In this document: positions 43,142-53,199 of the stretch, one piece after another
Position numbering within the stretch: position 1 is the first letter of the stretch
Layout of the letters: every line of letters starts with the position of its first letter
NCBI GenBank assembly: GCA_949752745.1
Contig: OX457031.1
Location: 40,831,502 to 40,895,501, forward strand
From: Protula sp. h YS-2021
Lineage: Eukaryota > Annelida > Polychaeta > Sabellida > Serpulidae
Direction: 5' to 3'
DNA length: 64,000 nt
Translations under genes and position numbers: made by a program
The notes under the pieces: generated by a model
Told to the model about the DNA's origin: nothing
Database searches by the model: none
What the model saw: the letters and a program-made list of their open reading frames with translations, nothing else

Positions 43142-45075
43142 AACAGCTTGAAACAATCCAGCCATACCCTTAGATATTGATAAAGAAAAACTGCCTGATG
43201 ACTTTGACTCTTTTTTCGTTGACAAAATGATCAAAATTAGAAATGATATTTCAGAAACAGTGTTTAATACGGCAATCGAAGAAATAAACACATTTATAGA
43301 AGGAGATTCAGATACATATCTTTCTGATTTTCAACCAACAACAGAGGACGAAATAGCCAAGTTAATATCTCAATCACCCCTGCTAGCTGTGAGCTGGATC
43401 CTTTGCCCACTTCTGTTATTAAACAATGTAAAGATGAAAGAGTTCCATTTCAACAACAATTGTAAAGCTCTCTTTAATTGGAGCTAAAGTGCCACCGCAA
43501 TTTAAAATTGCACAGGTTCGCCCATTGTTGAAAAAAGCTTCTCTAGATCCAGAAAATTTTTAAAAACTATAGACCAGTTTAAAATCTGTCATTCATTTCC
43601 AAAATTACTGAAAAAGTAGTAGCCTCACGAATTAAGTCATACTGCACTCTAATAATTTATTAAACCCATTTCAATAGGGATATGAACGCTATCACTCTAC
43701 AGAAACAGCGCTATTGCGGGTACATAATGATCTGATATCGGAAATAGGCCGCCGGAATATGGTTGTGTTGATCCTGCTCGACCGTAGCGCAGCCTTCGAC
43801 ACGATCGACCACGGCATATTATTGCAACGCCTTCAGGATTGACGGGAGTTCTCTGCAGTGACTCCGCTCATAGTTAAGTGCTCGTTCACAGCGTGTTTCT
43901 ATCGCCGGAGAGCTATCTTCTTCTGTTTCCTTAGACACAGGCGTCCCCCAAGGGATTGTTCTGGGACCTATTTTGTTTACTCTTTACGTTGGTCCCCTTT
44001 ATGGTATCACGCAAAAATATGGCCTCGGCGCACATTTCTACGCAGATGATACGCAACTTTATATATCCTTCGAAAAATCAAACGATATCTCGTCACCCCT
44101 GTCTGCCATTGAATCACGTGTGAACGATATAAAATGCTGGATGAAACTAAACTACTTGAAATTAAACGACGAAAAAACTGAGGTCTTGCTTTTAGGAACT
44201 CGCCATGCATTAGCTCCACGTCCATCTATTACCATTGCAGTTGGTGATTTGCAGATTAAAAGTGAAAATTTTGTGAGAAATCTTGGTGTACTTTGAATTA
44301 TCAATGGATCGGCTCATATCTGCAAAATGCTCATCAGCCGTATATTTCCTTAGATGTATTTCGCGAATCAGAAAGTTTTTAGACACCGAATCTACAAAAG
44401 TCCTCGTACATGCACTAATAACATCGCGGCTTGACTATGCAAATAGTTTACTAATTAGTGCTGAGAAAACATCAGTTGCCCGCCTTCAAGTCATCCAAAA
44501 TTCCGCTGCGCGATTAATCGCACGAAAACAGTTACGAGATCACATTACCCCCGTGCGAAAACAACTCCATTGGTTACCTATTGAGTACAGAGTGAAATAT
44601 AAAATTCTAGTCATATGCTTCAATTGCATTAATGGAACAGCTCCGTCGTATCTCTGTGATTTAATGAAGCTATACAATCCGCCTAGAAAACTTCGGTGCA
44701 CCGACAACAGACTACTCTACATACCTCCTACCAAGTCCAAACTTTCAGAAAACTGCTTTGAAGTCAAAGGCCCTGTGCTATGAAATACCCTTCCCTGGTC
44801 GTTAAGAAATTGTGATTCATTGAATTTTTTAAAAGGGAGTTGAAAACGTATCTTTTTACATGTGCGTATTAATTAGATTATCAGTTATTTTACCATTTTG
44901 ATAACACCATATTATTTTGACATTTCTAGTCATTGTACGCACTTCAGTATTATATATTATCTTAGTGTTATATAGTCTTGATAACTAGCTACACATATTG
45001 TATGTAAAGCAGTTAGAGCTTGTGTAAAGAATAAGTGCTATATATATTGATTTTGATAATAAATAATAATAATGA
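43142..45075 (+). mobile_element. L2/CR1-like LINE, 5'-truncated, inserted in the array
   Basis: Plus-strand pieces of ORF2 occur in order in several frames: LPDDFDSFFVDKMIKIRND right at the left edge, DEIAKLISQSPL, then [24 protein letters not shown] sequence near 43770. The RT box FYADDTQLYISFEKS lies near 44040. KTEVLLLGTRHAL, RLDYANSLLISAEKTSV, LQVIQNSAARLIARK and HWLPIEYRVKYKIL follow down to about 44780, then a 3' tail ending in (aataat)n. The flanks read gataacag on both sides (43138 and 45074 regions), an 8-bp target duplication drawn from the array unit. The catalytic YADD is kept, but frameshifts make it inactive. Confidence 0.88.
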
Positions 45076-45331
45076 TAACAGTCAACGTCCAGGTTTTGCT
45101 CTGGACCGTGACCGAGAAGGTTAAGGTCATGGAGCTACAACTTATGTAACACTGTTTAGGTCCAAAGGATGGAACATGAGCTCAAAATCGTTCTATCTGT
45201 CACCGTTCTCGAGATAATAGTTAACTTCTTTTTCGGACCGTGACCGTGACAGAGAAGGTGAAGGTTTGCTAGATATCTCTTATGTTACGTTGTTTAGGCC
45301 CAAAGATTCGAAAATGAGGTAAATATCGCTC

Positions 45332-45369
<38 letters not shown>

Positions 45370-46690
45370 CGTTTTCGAGATAATAGTTAACGTCCAGTTT
45401 TTGAACTTGACCGTGAATGAGAAAGTCAAGGTCTCCGAAGTACCTCTAATGTTACGTTGTTTAGGCCCAAAATTTCGAAAATGTGCTCAAAATCGCTCTG
45501 TCTAACTGTTTTCGAGATAATAGTCAACTTCCTTTTTTGACTTTGACCGTGACAGAGAAGGTCAAAGTCGCGGAGTTAAATCTTATGTGACGTTGGTTAG
45601 GTTCAAGGGTTGAAAATCAGCTCAAATTCGCTCTATTTCTAAGCATTTTTGTGATTACAGTCAACGTTTGGTTTTTGACCGTGGCCGGGAAAGTCAAGGT
45701 TTCCGAGGTACCTTTTATGTAACGTTGTTTAGGCACAAAAAGTTCATAAATGAGCTCAAAATCGCTCCATTTCGAACCGTTTTCGAGATTACAGTCAACT
45801 TCCGGTTCTGACCTTGACCGTGAATGAGAAGGTCAAGGTCATAGAGGTACCTCATCTGTAACGTTATTTAGGCTTAAAAAGTCGGAAAAGAGCTCAAAAT
45901 CGCTTTATCTCTAACCATTTTCGAGATAATAGTCAACTTTCGGTTTTTTAACCTTTACTGTGATCGAGAAGTTCAAGGTTAGCGAGGTACCACTCATGTA
46001 ACGTTGTTTAGGCAGAAAAGGTCGAAAATGAGCTCAAATTGCTATACCTCTAACAGCTTTCGAGATTATAGTCAACTTCGGTTTTTGGCCTTGACACTGA
46101 CCGAGAAGGTGAGGGTCACTGAGATACCTCTTATCTAACGTTGTTTAGCCCCAAAGAGTCGAAAACGAGCTCAAATTCCTCTATCTCTATTTGTCAACTT
46201 TCGGTTTTGGACCCTGAGCGTGACCGTGAACTTCGAGGTGAGCGAGGTATACTCTTACGTAATATTGTTCAGGCTCAAAGGGTTGAAAATGAGCTCGAAA
46301 TCGCTCTATTTTAACCGTTTTCGAGATACTAGTCAACTGCCGGCTTTTGACCATGACTGTGACCGAAAAGGTCAAGGTTGCCAAGGTTGCTGTTATGTAA
46401 CATTGTTTAGGCCCAAAGTGTCGAAAATGAGCTCAAAATTGCTCTTTCTCTAACCGTTTTCTAGATAGCATTCAACTTCTGGTGTTTGACCTTGACCGTG
46501 ATTGAGAAAATGAGTTTTTTTTTCAAGATAATAGTCAGCGTCCAGTTTTTGAGCCTTTACCGTGATTGAGAAGGTAAAGGTCACCCAGGTAACTCTTATG
46601 TAATGTTGTTTAGGCCCAAAGGGTAAAAAATGAGCTCAAAATCGCTCTATGTCTAACCGTTTTCCAGATAAGTCGACCTATCGTTATCGG
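45076..46690 (+). repeat. Tandem array of about 140-bp units, right part
   Basis: About twelve more units continue the array. The landmarks gagataatagtcaac recur near 45205, 45375, 45515, 45785, 45920, 46063, 46320 and 46461. Nearly every unit carries gaccttgaccgtgaccgaga followed by aggtcaaggt. Units differ by 10-20% and by small deletions. Confidence 0.9.
45331..45370 (+). repeat. (CT)n microsatellite
   Basis: A ctctctctccctctct tract of about 40 bp has expanded inside one unit of the 140-bp array. Confidence 0.9.
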
Positions 46691-47220
46691 CACATGAGGT
46701 CACGTGACATTCATTTGACCTTGACCCTCAAGATTAAGATTCAGAATGGAAGGTTACCCTACTGAGTGCGGTTTATATGTTCAAATTGGGATTTGAGTAT
46801 CATTTATGGCCACTTTTCGTTATTAATAGGCACTATGAAAAATATCTTGACCTCATTTTGACCTTGACCTTGCAGTTCAAGGTCAAAAACATTCGCAGTT
46901 TTACCGCCGAGACCTGATGGTTATCTATAAGTGTACCAAATACAAAGCTCCGCTGACTCAAGGGCTAGCAAGAGTTTTCTGGACGCCATTTTATGGACAA
47001 AAATAACTTCGACCTCAATTTCACCTTGACCTTTGGCTTCAAAAAGATATGCGCATTCACCGAAACCTATCATTCCTACACGTGTGACAAATTTCATCTC
47101 CCTCTATCAAAAACTGAATTAGGAAATTTCTGGAAACCATCGAAACGGAAAAAAAGAGAAGAAAAAAAACGTAAAAAGGAGAGAAACTTCGAGAAAGACT
47201 TACACGTATTTTAAATCACT
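46691..47220 (+). repeat. TGACCTTGACC-rich sequence, not of the array unit
   Basis: Contains catttgaccttgaccctcaa, cattttgaccttgaccttgc then agttcaaggtcaaaaa, and atttcaccttgacctttggc at spacings of about 140-150 bp. Intervening text such as accgccgagacctgatggtt differs from the array. This may be a second, older relative of the repeat. It ends in an A/G-rich stretch near 47150-47190. Confidence 0.55.
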
Positions 47221-48055
47221 TAGGATAGGCACCTGTTATAGCTTTGAACGCTTCAAACTTTTGCCTCTGCAGGTAGGTGGAGCCTGAAAATGGGATACAA
47301 ACTCTACGTGTTATTGCCTAAAATTACTAGGATTAACTCTGCTCACAGGATAGGTGCAGTCATTTTGAAAGGCCAAATTCGTAATTCACTTTACTAAGGG
47401 AATAAAAGTAATACATGAAATCGACGAAAAGGTTAATATACGCCCGAAATACGGCGTTGCTTTTGAGAAGTCTCTACGTTTTGATATGGCAAGATCATTG
47501 CTGTACGTTTGCCAGAGACGTTAAATTTACCAGAACAAAATTATATTCCTGCCAAAGTGGTAGATACGAAGGCAGACGATTTGAATGGTATTCCATTTCC
47601 TTGTAGGGCACTTAACCATACGCTTCAAATGTAATTCGAATTCCAACAGCTTCCGACAGACAACAAATTAAAAAAGAGAAAAAAACAAAACAAAACGAAC
47701 AAAAAAAAACAAAACAAAAAACCGTTGAGCGCACTTCCGCACATGAACATTGTTACAACCTATGAGTATGTGTTAGTGAATAAAACTCCAGGAGACGAAC
47801 GGTATTTATTCCTTATATCCAGATTAATAACCTATAGCATCAATGTCACTGATCCCCCATTGCCACTGAGGGTCTTCCCGTAAAATGGCGTTTAACGTTA
47901 TTTCCGTTACCATTTTTCCGTTACCGTTTTCCATACCCCATTGTTCACATGCGAATCAATGACGTAAGTGCGTTATAAATTTTGTAAGTGTCATAGCGAA
48001 AAACGTATGTTAGTATATACAGCTGTCAATTAGGGGGCTTGTTAATACAGACGTT
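47221..48055. other. Unassigned sequence
   Basis: AT-rich, no gene recognised. An A-rich tract with aaaacaaaac units lies near 47670-47720. Confidence 0.45.
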
Positions 48056-48059
48056 TAAT

Positions 48060-49140
48060 TATGCTGCTGAACAAGGTGAGCTTTCGCAGTCCCAAAGGCG
48101 AGGTATTATAACCCTTCTACACAAACGTGGTAAAAAACCCAGAGCTTATTAAAAACTGGAGGCCAGTATCCCTCACAAATGTTGACTACAAAATTCTCAC
48201 TAAAACCTTAGCAAAAAGAACAGAAAATATTTTGCCAAAACTGATCCACGAGAATCAAAGCGGTTTTGTTAAGGGACGCTACATAGGAGAAAACATTAGG
48301 CTAATCCAAGATGCCATTAATAAAGTAAACAAGAAACAGCAGACAGGTCTACTTTTGGTTTTGGATTTTGAAAAAGCACTCGATAGTATCGAGTGGAGAT
48401 TCATGCATAAAGTATTGAAATATTTTAATTTTGGTGTTTTGTTTCGGAGATGGGTAGCTACATGTTATAATAATATCTCTAGCACTGTTATAAACAATGG
48501 TTATTCGTGTGGCTGGTTCGAAGTACAATGTGGTGTTAGACAAGGGTGTCCATTGTCGACAACGCTGTTTATTTTATGTGTTGAGCCTCTGGCCCAATCA
48601 GTTAGAAGTGAAGAGAACATCACAGGCCTAAAACTTGCTAATTCAGAGTATAAGATCTCTCTTTTTGCAGATGACGCAACGTGTTTATTAAAAGACGTGT
48701 GCTCTCTCGGTTATGAGTTAGAACTCACGGAGCGTTTCTCGAGATATTCCGGTTTCAAAGTTAACATAGAAAAATCTCTGCTGGTGTATATAGGTCCATG
48801 GCGAACAAAACCGGAGCCTGTTTTTAATTTAAAGGTTGCTTCGGGTAGCGTCAATATGCTGGGTATCGAAGTAGGTCATGCAACGGAAAAGTGTAACAAA
48901 GTAAACATTTTGGATAAGATAACAAAACTTGCAACACGTTTGAATTTAATGAGTCTGAGGGGTCTTACACTGCTGGGGAAAGTTAACATATCTAAAACTA
49001 TGGGAATGTCAAAGTTAATATACAGCTTGAGTAACGTCTCTTGTGCACACGCAGATCTGGCCCGGGCCCAGTCGTTGATAAATGCTTTCATTTGGTCCAA
49101 TAAACCCAGTTTCGATCTCAAAACTAATGATACACTTTAA
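48060..49140 (+). pseudogene. Tx1/L1-like LINE reverse transcriptase fragment
   Basis: After a one-base frameshift near 48130 (GELSQSQRRGIITLLHK lies just before it), a 337-codon frame runs from 48127. It reads the RT blocks KNWRPVSLTNVDYKILTK, ENQSGFVKGRYIGENIRLI, LVLDFEKALDSIEW (first catalytic Asp), VRQGCPLSTTLFILC and LFADDATCLL (catalytic box). Then come NIEKSLLVYIG, a GIEVG stretch and GLTLLGKVNISKTM. These are typical of L1-superfamily elements, most like Tx1. No endonuclease is present, and the fragment stops where a DIRS fragment begins. Catalytic residues are intact but the protein is truncated at both ends. Confidence 0.9.
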
Positions 49141-49149
49141 GCTAGTGCC

Positions 49150-49890
49150 ACCCGGTCAAGGTCAAACGTGGCGACCTAGAACTAGTTCTGAGGTTTCTGA
49201 CCAAAAGAGAAACCTTTGACAAAATAAATATTTCCGCAAAATGGGCTACCCTAAAATTTATCTTTCTACTAGCACTAGCGTCAGGTAAGAGAAGGGGAGA
49301 ACTCCATGCCCTAGAGCAAGAAGTCGCGAAATAAATGGCGATGATTCGGTGATTCTTAAGCCTAACCTTTCAGGGATAAAACCCACATAGCCATCAAAGG
49401 GGCAGGGACGTTTGAAGAGATAATACCTACATCCCTTCCCGCGTCCACGCCACAGAAAGATTCATCTGCCACAATCTGTCCTGTACGTGCGCTGAGAAAG
49501 TACATGGAGTTATCCAAGGCCTACACAGCGCCAATTCAGAAAGTGTTAATAATCCCCTTTTGCCCTAGAGTAGTTAGAGGCATTTCCAAACAAAGTCTGT
49601 CAAATTACATCAAAAGGATAATTTTAGAGGTTTATTCTATGGCCTAATCAGACCCTGAAACACTATCTCAGTATAACATTAATGCACACCAAGTAAGACA
49701 AGTACTAACTTGTTGAATGCCTTACATAACGTTTTACGAGACGATATACTACTCACGGAATGTTGATCATCCGCGAACACTTTTATTAAGTTTTACCTGA
49801 AAGAGTTTACACAGAACGAATTAACAGGGCTTTATTCAATTGGTCCTTTTATAGCAGCAGAAAAAGTAATTTCTAACCCTGTCTGTCTGT
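49150..49890 (+). pseudogene. DIRS tyrosine recombinase remnant
   Basis: The plus strand reads DLELVLRFLTKRETF, FLLALASGKRRGELHALEQE (the first catalytic Arg region) and a stop. It continues in other frames as CPVRALRKYMELSKAY, SLSNYIKRIILEVY, NAHQVRQV (the His-x-x-Arg pair), SSANTFIKFYLKEFTQNEL (the Tyr region) and LYSIGPFIAAEKVIS. The expected Trp before SSANTF is a TGA stop. The order and motifs match the recombinase at 58.2-59.0 kb on the other strand. Only the 3' part of the element is here, joined directly to the Tx1-like fragment. Confidence 0.85.
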
Positions 49891-50466
49891 ATGTTACAGC
49901 AAGAGCTACAGTCAGGACCAGAGAGGAGCCACATAAAACAGGCGGGATCGAAGTTTCAAGCAATCCCAAAAATCCAGGACCAGAGGGAGAAAGCACTCCT
50001 AAGACAGCTTAAGAGCTCAGATTTTAGGGCGATTAAATGGCTGCGTACACTCAAGCCATTGGTCGGCTTGAAGAAGAAGGTGGAGGCACACTCCCTACCC
50101 TTCACCTCAAGTTGTCGTAGAGTAATGGAAAATATTGATTTCACTCACTGCATTGCATGTTAAGTAGAGTAAGAAATAATATGTGTTTTTTTAATTGTCA
50201 AATAATTCACTTTACCAATTATTACATTTTAAGTTGATCTTCAGCACTTTGAGTGATCAGGCTGTTTATTCAAGAGATCAAGTGATTTACTTACAATTAA
50301 AAGGCATTATGTTGTGTTTTAGACGTTCGTTTATCAGTCAGTTTGTCGGTATGTCACCCGACATCGGTTGGGCGCACCACTCGTGGGAGTCGGAGGGGGA
50401 TGGTAACAAGAAACATGAGTGCTGCGTATACATGTGTGTGCGTATATAAATGCTAGATAAAGAAGT

Positions 50467-50486
50467 CTAGTCTAGTCTAGTCTATC
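50467..50486 (+). repeat. (TCTAG)n microsatellite
   Basis: Four copies of the pentanucleotide tctag. Confidence 0.85.
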
Positions 50487-50639
50487 CCTCTTTTAAGGAA
50501 AAGGGAGAGTGAGTCAAGTAGGCAGTGGGTAGTCCCATTTCTAGCTATGGCTTTACCCACATATGTTTTTTTATTGAAACTATCGTTCTTTCAGTGTTAT
50601 TCGTTTTACCTTACAAATACCTCGCTTGGTATTTAAAGA

Positions 50640-50965
50640 ACTTAAAGTGAGTGTAGTTCGCGTTCTCCACCTTTAGATCTCCGACAACCCGCCCAAATCC
50701 ATCCCCATTTTCAGACCCGCTTCGGCGGAGGGGCTATGAGTTAAAAATGGAATGTTGGGTAGTGTGATGTCGCCAGGCCTCAAATACACCTTATAAGGCA
50801 ATATTTGACTATGTTTATTGGGATTTTACGCCTCCACGTGTAGAAACGTTCAATTCACAATATATGCGTCGCTTAACACAAATGAGGGAAATCCCGTATA
50901 AAGGTGGAGAACGTGAACTACGCTTTTACTTGTAAAAAAGCGTTTTGCGAAATAAAACGATAGCT
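50640..50965 (+). repeat. DIRS-type terminal and complementary sequences
   Basis: Positions 50653-50676 (gtagttcgcgttctccacct then ttag) and 50900-50921 (aaaggtggagaacgtgaact then ac) are inverted copies of each other. The second is followed by cgcttttacttgtaaaaaag and cgttttgcgaaataaaacga, which resembles the internal complementary region of the full DIRS element at 56821-56917. Read with the recombinase remnant upstream, this is the 3' end of a second DIRS family. Confidence 0.6.
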
Positions 50966-53170
50966 TTGTAGATTAAATGTGAATATATTTCTAAAAAAAT
51001 GAGGAGGACCAATTAGACATAATATAGTATGTCTGCCAAATTGGTCGTCCTAGCCTAGCCGTTTCAGAGGAGTTCGCATGATAAGGTTATCGAAGTGTAT
51101 AAACTGAATAAACTATAAGATTGAAAATCCCGAAGTATAATAAGGATAGAAATAGGGCGAGAATTTCACACTTAAAACATTGAAGAACTTGTGATCTTCT
51201 ACGATTTTGTTCTGCACCGGTGGCACACTTTCCACATACCCCTTTGTCAACACTTTCTTTAAATTGAAAAAAGAGCAACTTTTTACAGAAATAAGAAGCG
51301 GGTTCTTGGCAATAATTTTTTTAACTAAGCAGTATTCCGGTCTGATCTTTTCTCCTTCTTTTTTTGGTAAGGGGCAGAACACCCCAACCACTTCCCAGAT
51401 ACCCTCTGTTGCCCCGCTCCCCTCCTGCACATTTCAAGGCAATGGTCATTGGATCGGTTTGTATGCGCTGGGAGACTTTTTATACTTTGGCAGATTGTCG
51501 AATCATTGTGCCTGTCCAATACGCCTAGGCCAAGCTAGTTTGAAACATAACTACATACAGATTCTACTAAAGTCATCAGCTGGTTGTAAATCCACTGTTT
51601 TGAGGAACAACACAGCAAACGGCTTTTTGAACTATTCCAAACTATAACTCTTAGCGAAAAATGACACCACAGCAATCCAAATTTGCAATTACAGCTATGA
51701 AAACATTTCTCGTTACAAACAATGGTTATCTGAAAATCGCCTTAAAATTCGAAAAATCGCCCAAAGACGGTCCTTTTCGGCACAGACTTCTATTAAAATG
51801 TTTGCACAAAATAAGTAGAAGGCTTCAAGCTTCGAATTCTTGACCTCAGCAAAGGTTAAGTTCACAGACAGACGTTGCAGGGATGGGATGTAAATTTCCT
51901 TAGTTTCTTCTAAAACCAAGGGCTGTCTTACCGTGTGTAGTTACCTAGCCTTACACAAAAATAGGGTTTTGAGGATTTAGCTCAGTTATCCCACCGTTAT
52001 CCCACCGGGTGGTCGGACACTGGCCCCGAAGAGAATTCTTTTCGAATAATATCACCTTCGCTAATGCTAATACTCGGACGAAGATGTGTTGTGTCTGGAC
52101 GGTTTGATCCATAATTCTAAGATAAGGGATTAACTTTGTAACCATGTAACAATTTTACAAACTACATTGAAGGGTCGCTTCATATTGTCTACCTGTGTCA
52201 GCGAGATTTGGGATTTTTTGGGAACTGCCGTCAGGAAGACCTGTCATTTGACATAGTGCGTTATCTATAAAATGCAATTGACTTGGTGTTTATGCCGACA
52301 GTGGGAGCATGCTGGTGTAATTTAGGATCGTATGGGTTATATTATAAGACTTAAAGACCACTACAAACATAAGTGACCTTCAGGTTTCACCGAATGTGAT
52401 CTTCTCCACTCTGTCGAAATGAAGGAGTTTTTATCCGAAGGGACCAATTTCCGAGATTGTCGTTAGATCAGTTGTCGTGGATTCATTAAATTTATATCAC
52501 ATAGATGTAGATGTGAATAGTTTTGCAATTTGTTGTATTTTTGCAATTGTATTGCTGCACATATTCTTTAAAATAAAACATAAAAGGAAATATTTAAGAA
52601 TAAAATCCAATGCATATTCTTTATCTTAGAAAATTTCGCATGCACCATTTTCATTGCCATTTAACATCCGATATCGACCCATGTTATTGGTGTGTGTTTG
52701 TTGTACACCAATTAAGAATGCAAGTAATGAATAAGCAACTACTAAGTTTATTTAATAAAAACACGTCTACTCAGTTGTATGTATCTTTTGTAAGCATGCA
52801 CAGAATACGCGGATGAATGTGGTTAGTTAAAGCGGACCTATTTCCTAGAATTTGATTACTCATACACGCATGAGCTGATAGGCATCACTAACATCTCCCT
52901 TTTCCAAAAAGAATTAGGTTTTCTTTCTTTTTTTTTTTTACAAAATAAGCATTTGCAAATTGTTCACACAGAACTGAGAATTATTTTCATTTAAAATTAG
53001 AACCCTTTTTAACAGTGAGAATTTAGAATATAAAAAGTGGCATAAAATGAAATAAACAATCCTTCTAACATTCATTAATTAAATAAAACCAAGAGCTTGT
53101 TTATGTTTCAATCTATTTTTGCGTTTGGTTTAAGCTGATAAAAAGCACAAAATTTTTTTTAACAGTGTCT
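50966..53170. other. Unassigned sequence
   Basis: AT-rich. An imperfect hairpin (gaggaccaattagacata facing tatgtctgccaaattggtcg) lies at 51002-51052. Open frames of 146 codons (51207-51647 plus) and 105 codons (51113-51430 minus) overlap each other and show no recognised family or splice support. Confidence 0.45.
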
Positions 53171-53199
53171 ACATTTTGTACACGATTTACAGTTCGAGG

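Noticed and set aside
51207..51647. 146-codon plus-strand frame as a gene
   Set aside because: It overlaps a 105-codon minus-strand frame, has no ATG at its start, no recognised family and no splice context.
51965..52030. Stretch gatttagctcagttatccca as the 5' part of a tRNA
   Set aside because: The D-arm-like similarity is not followed by an anticodon stem or a T arm, so no cloverleaf can be drawn.
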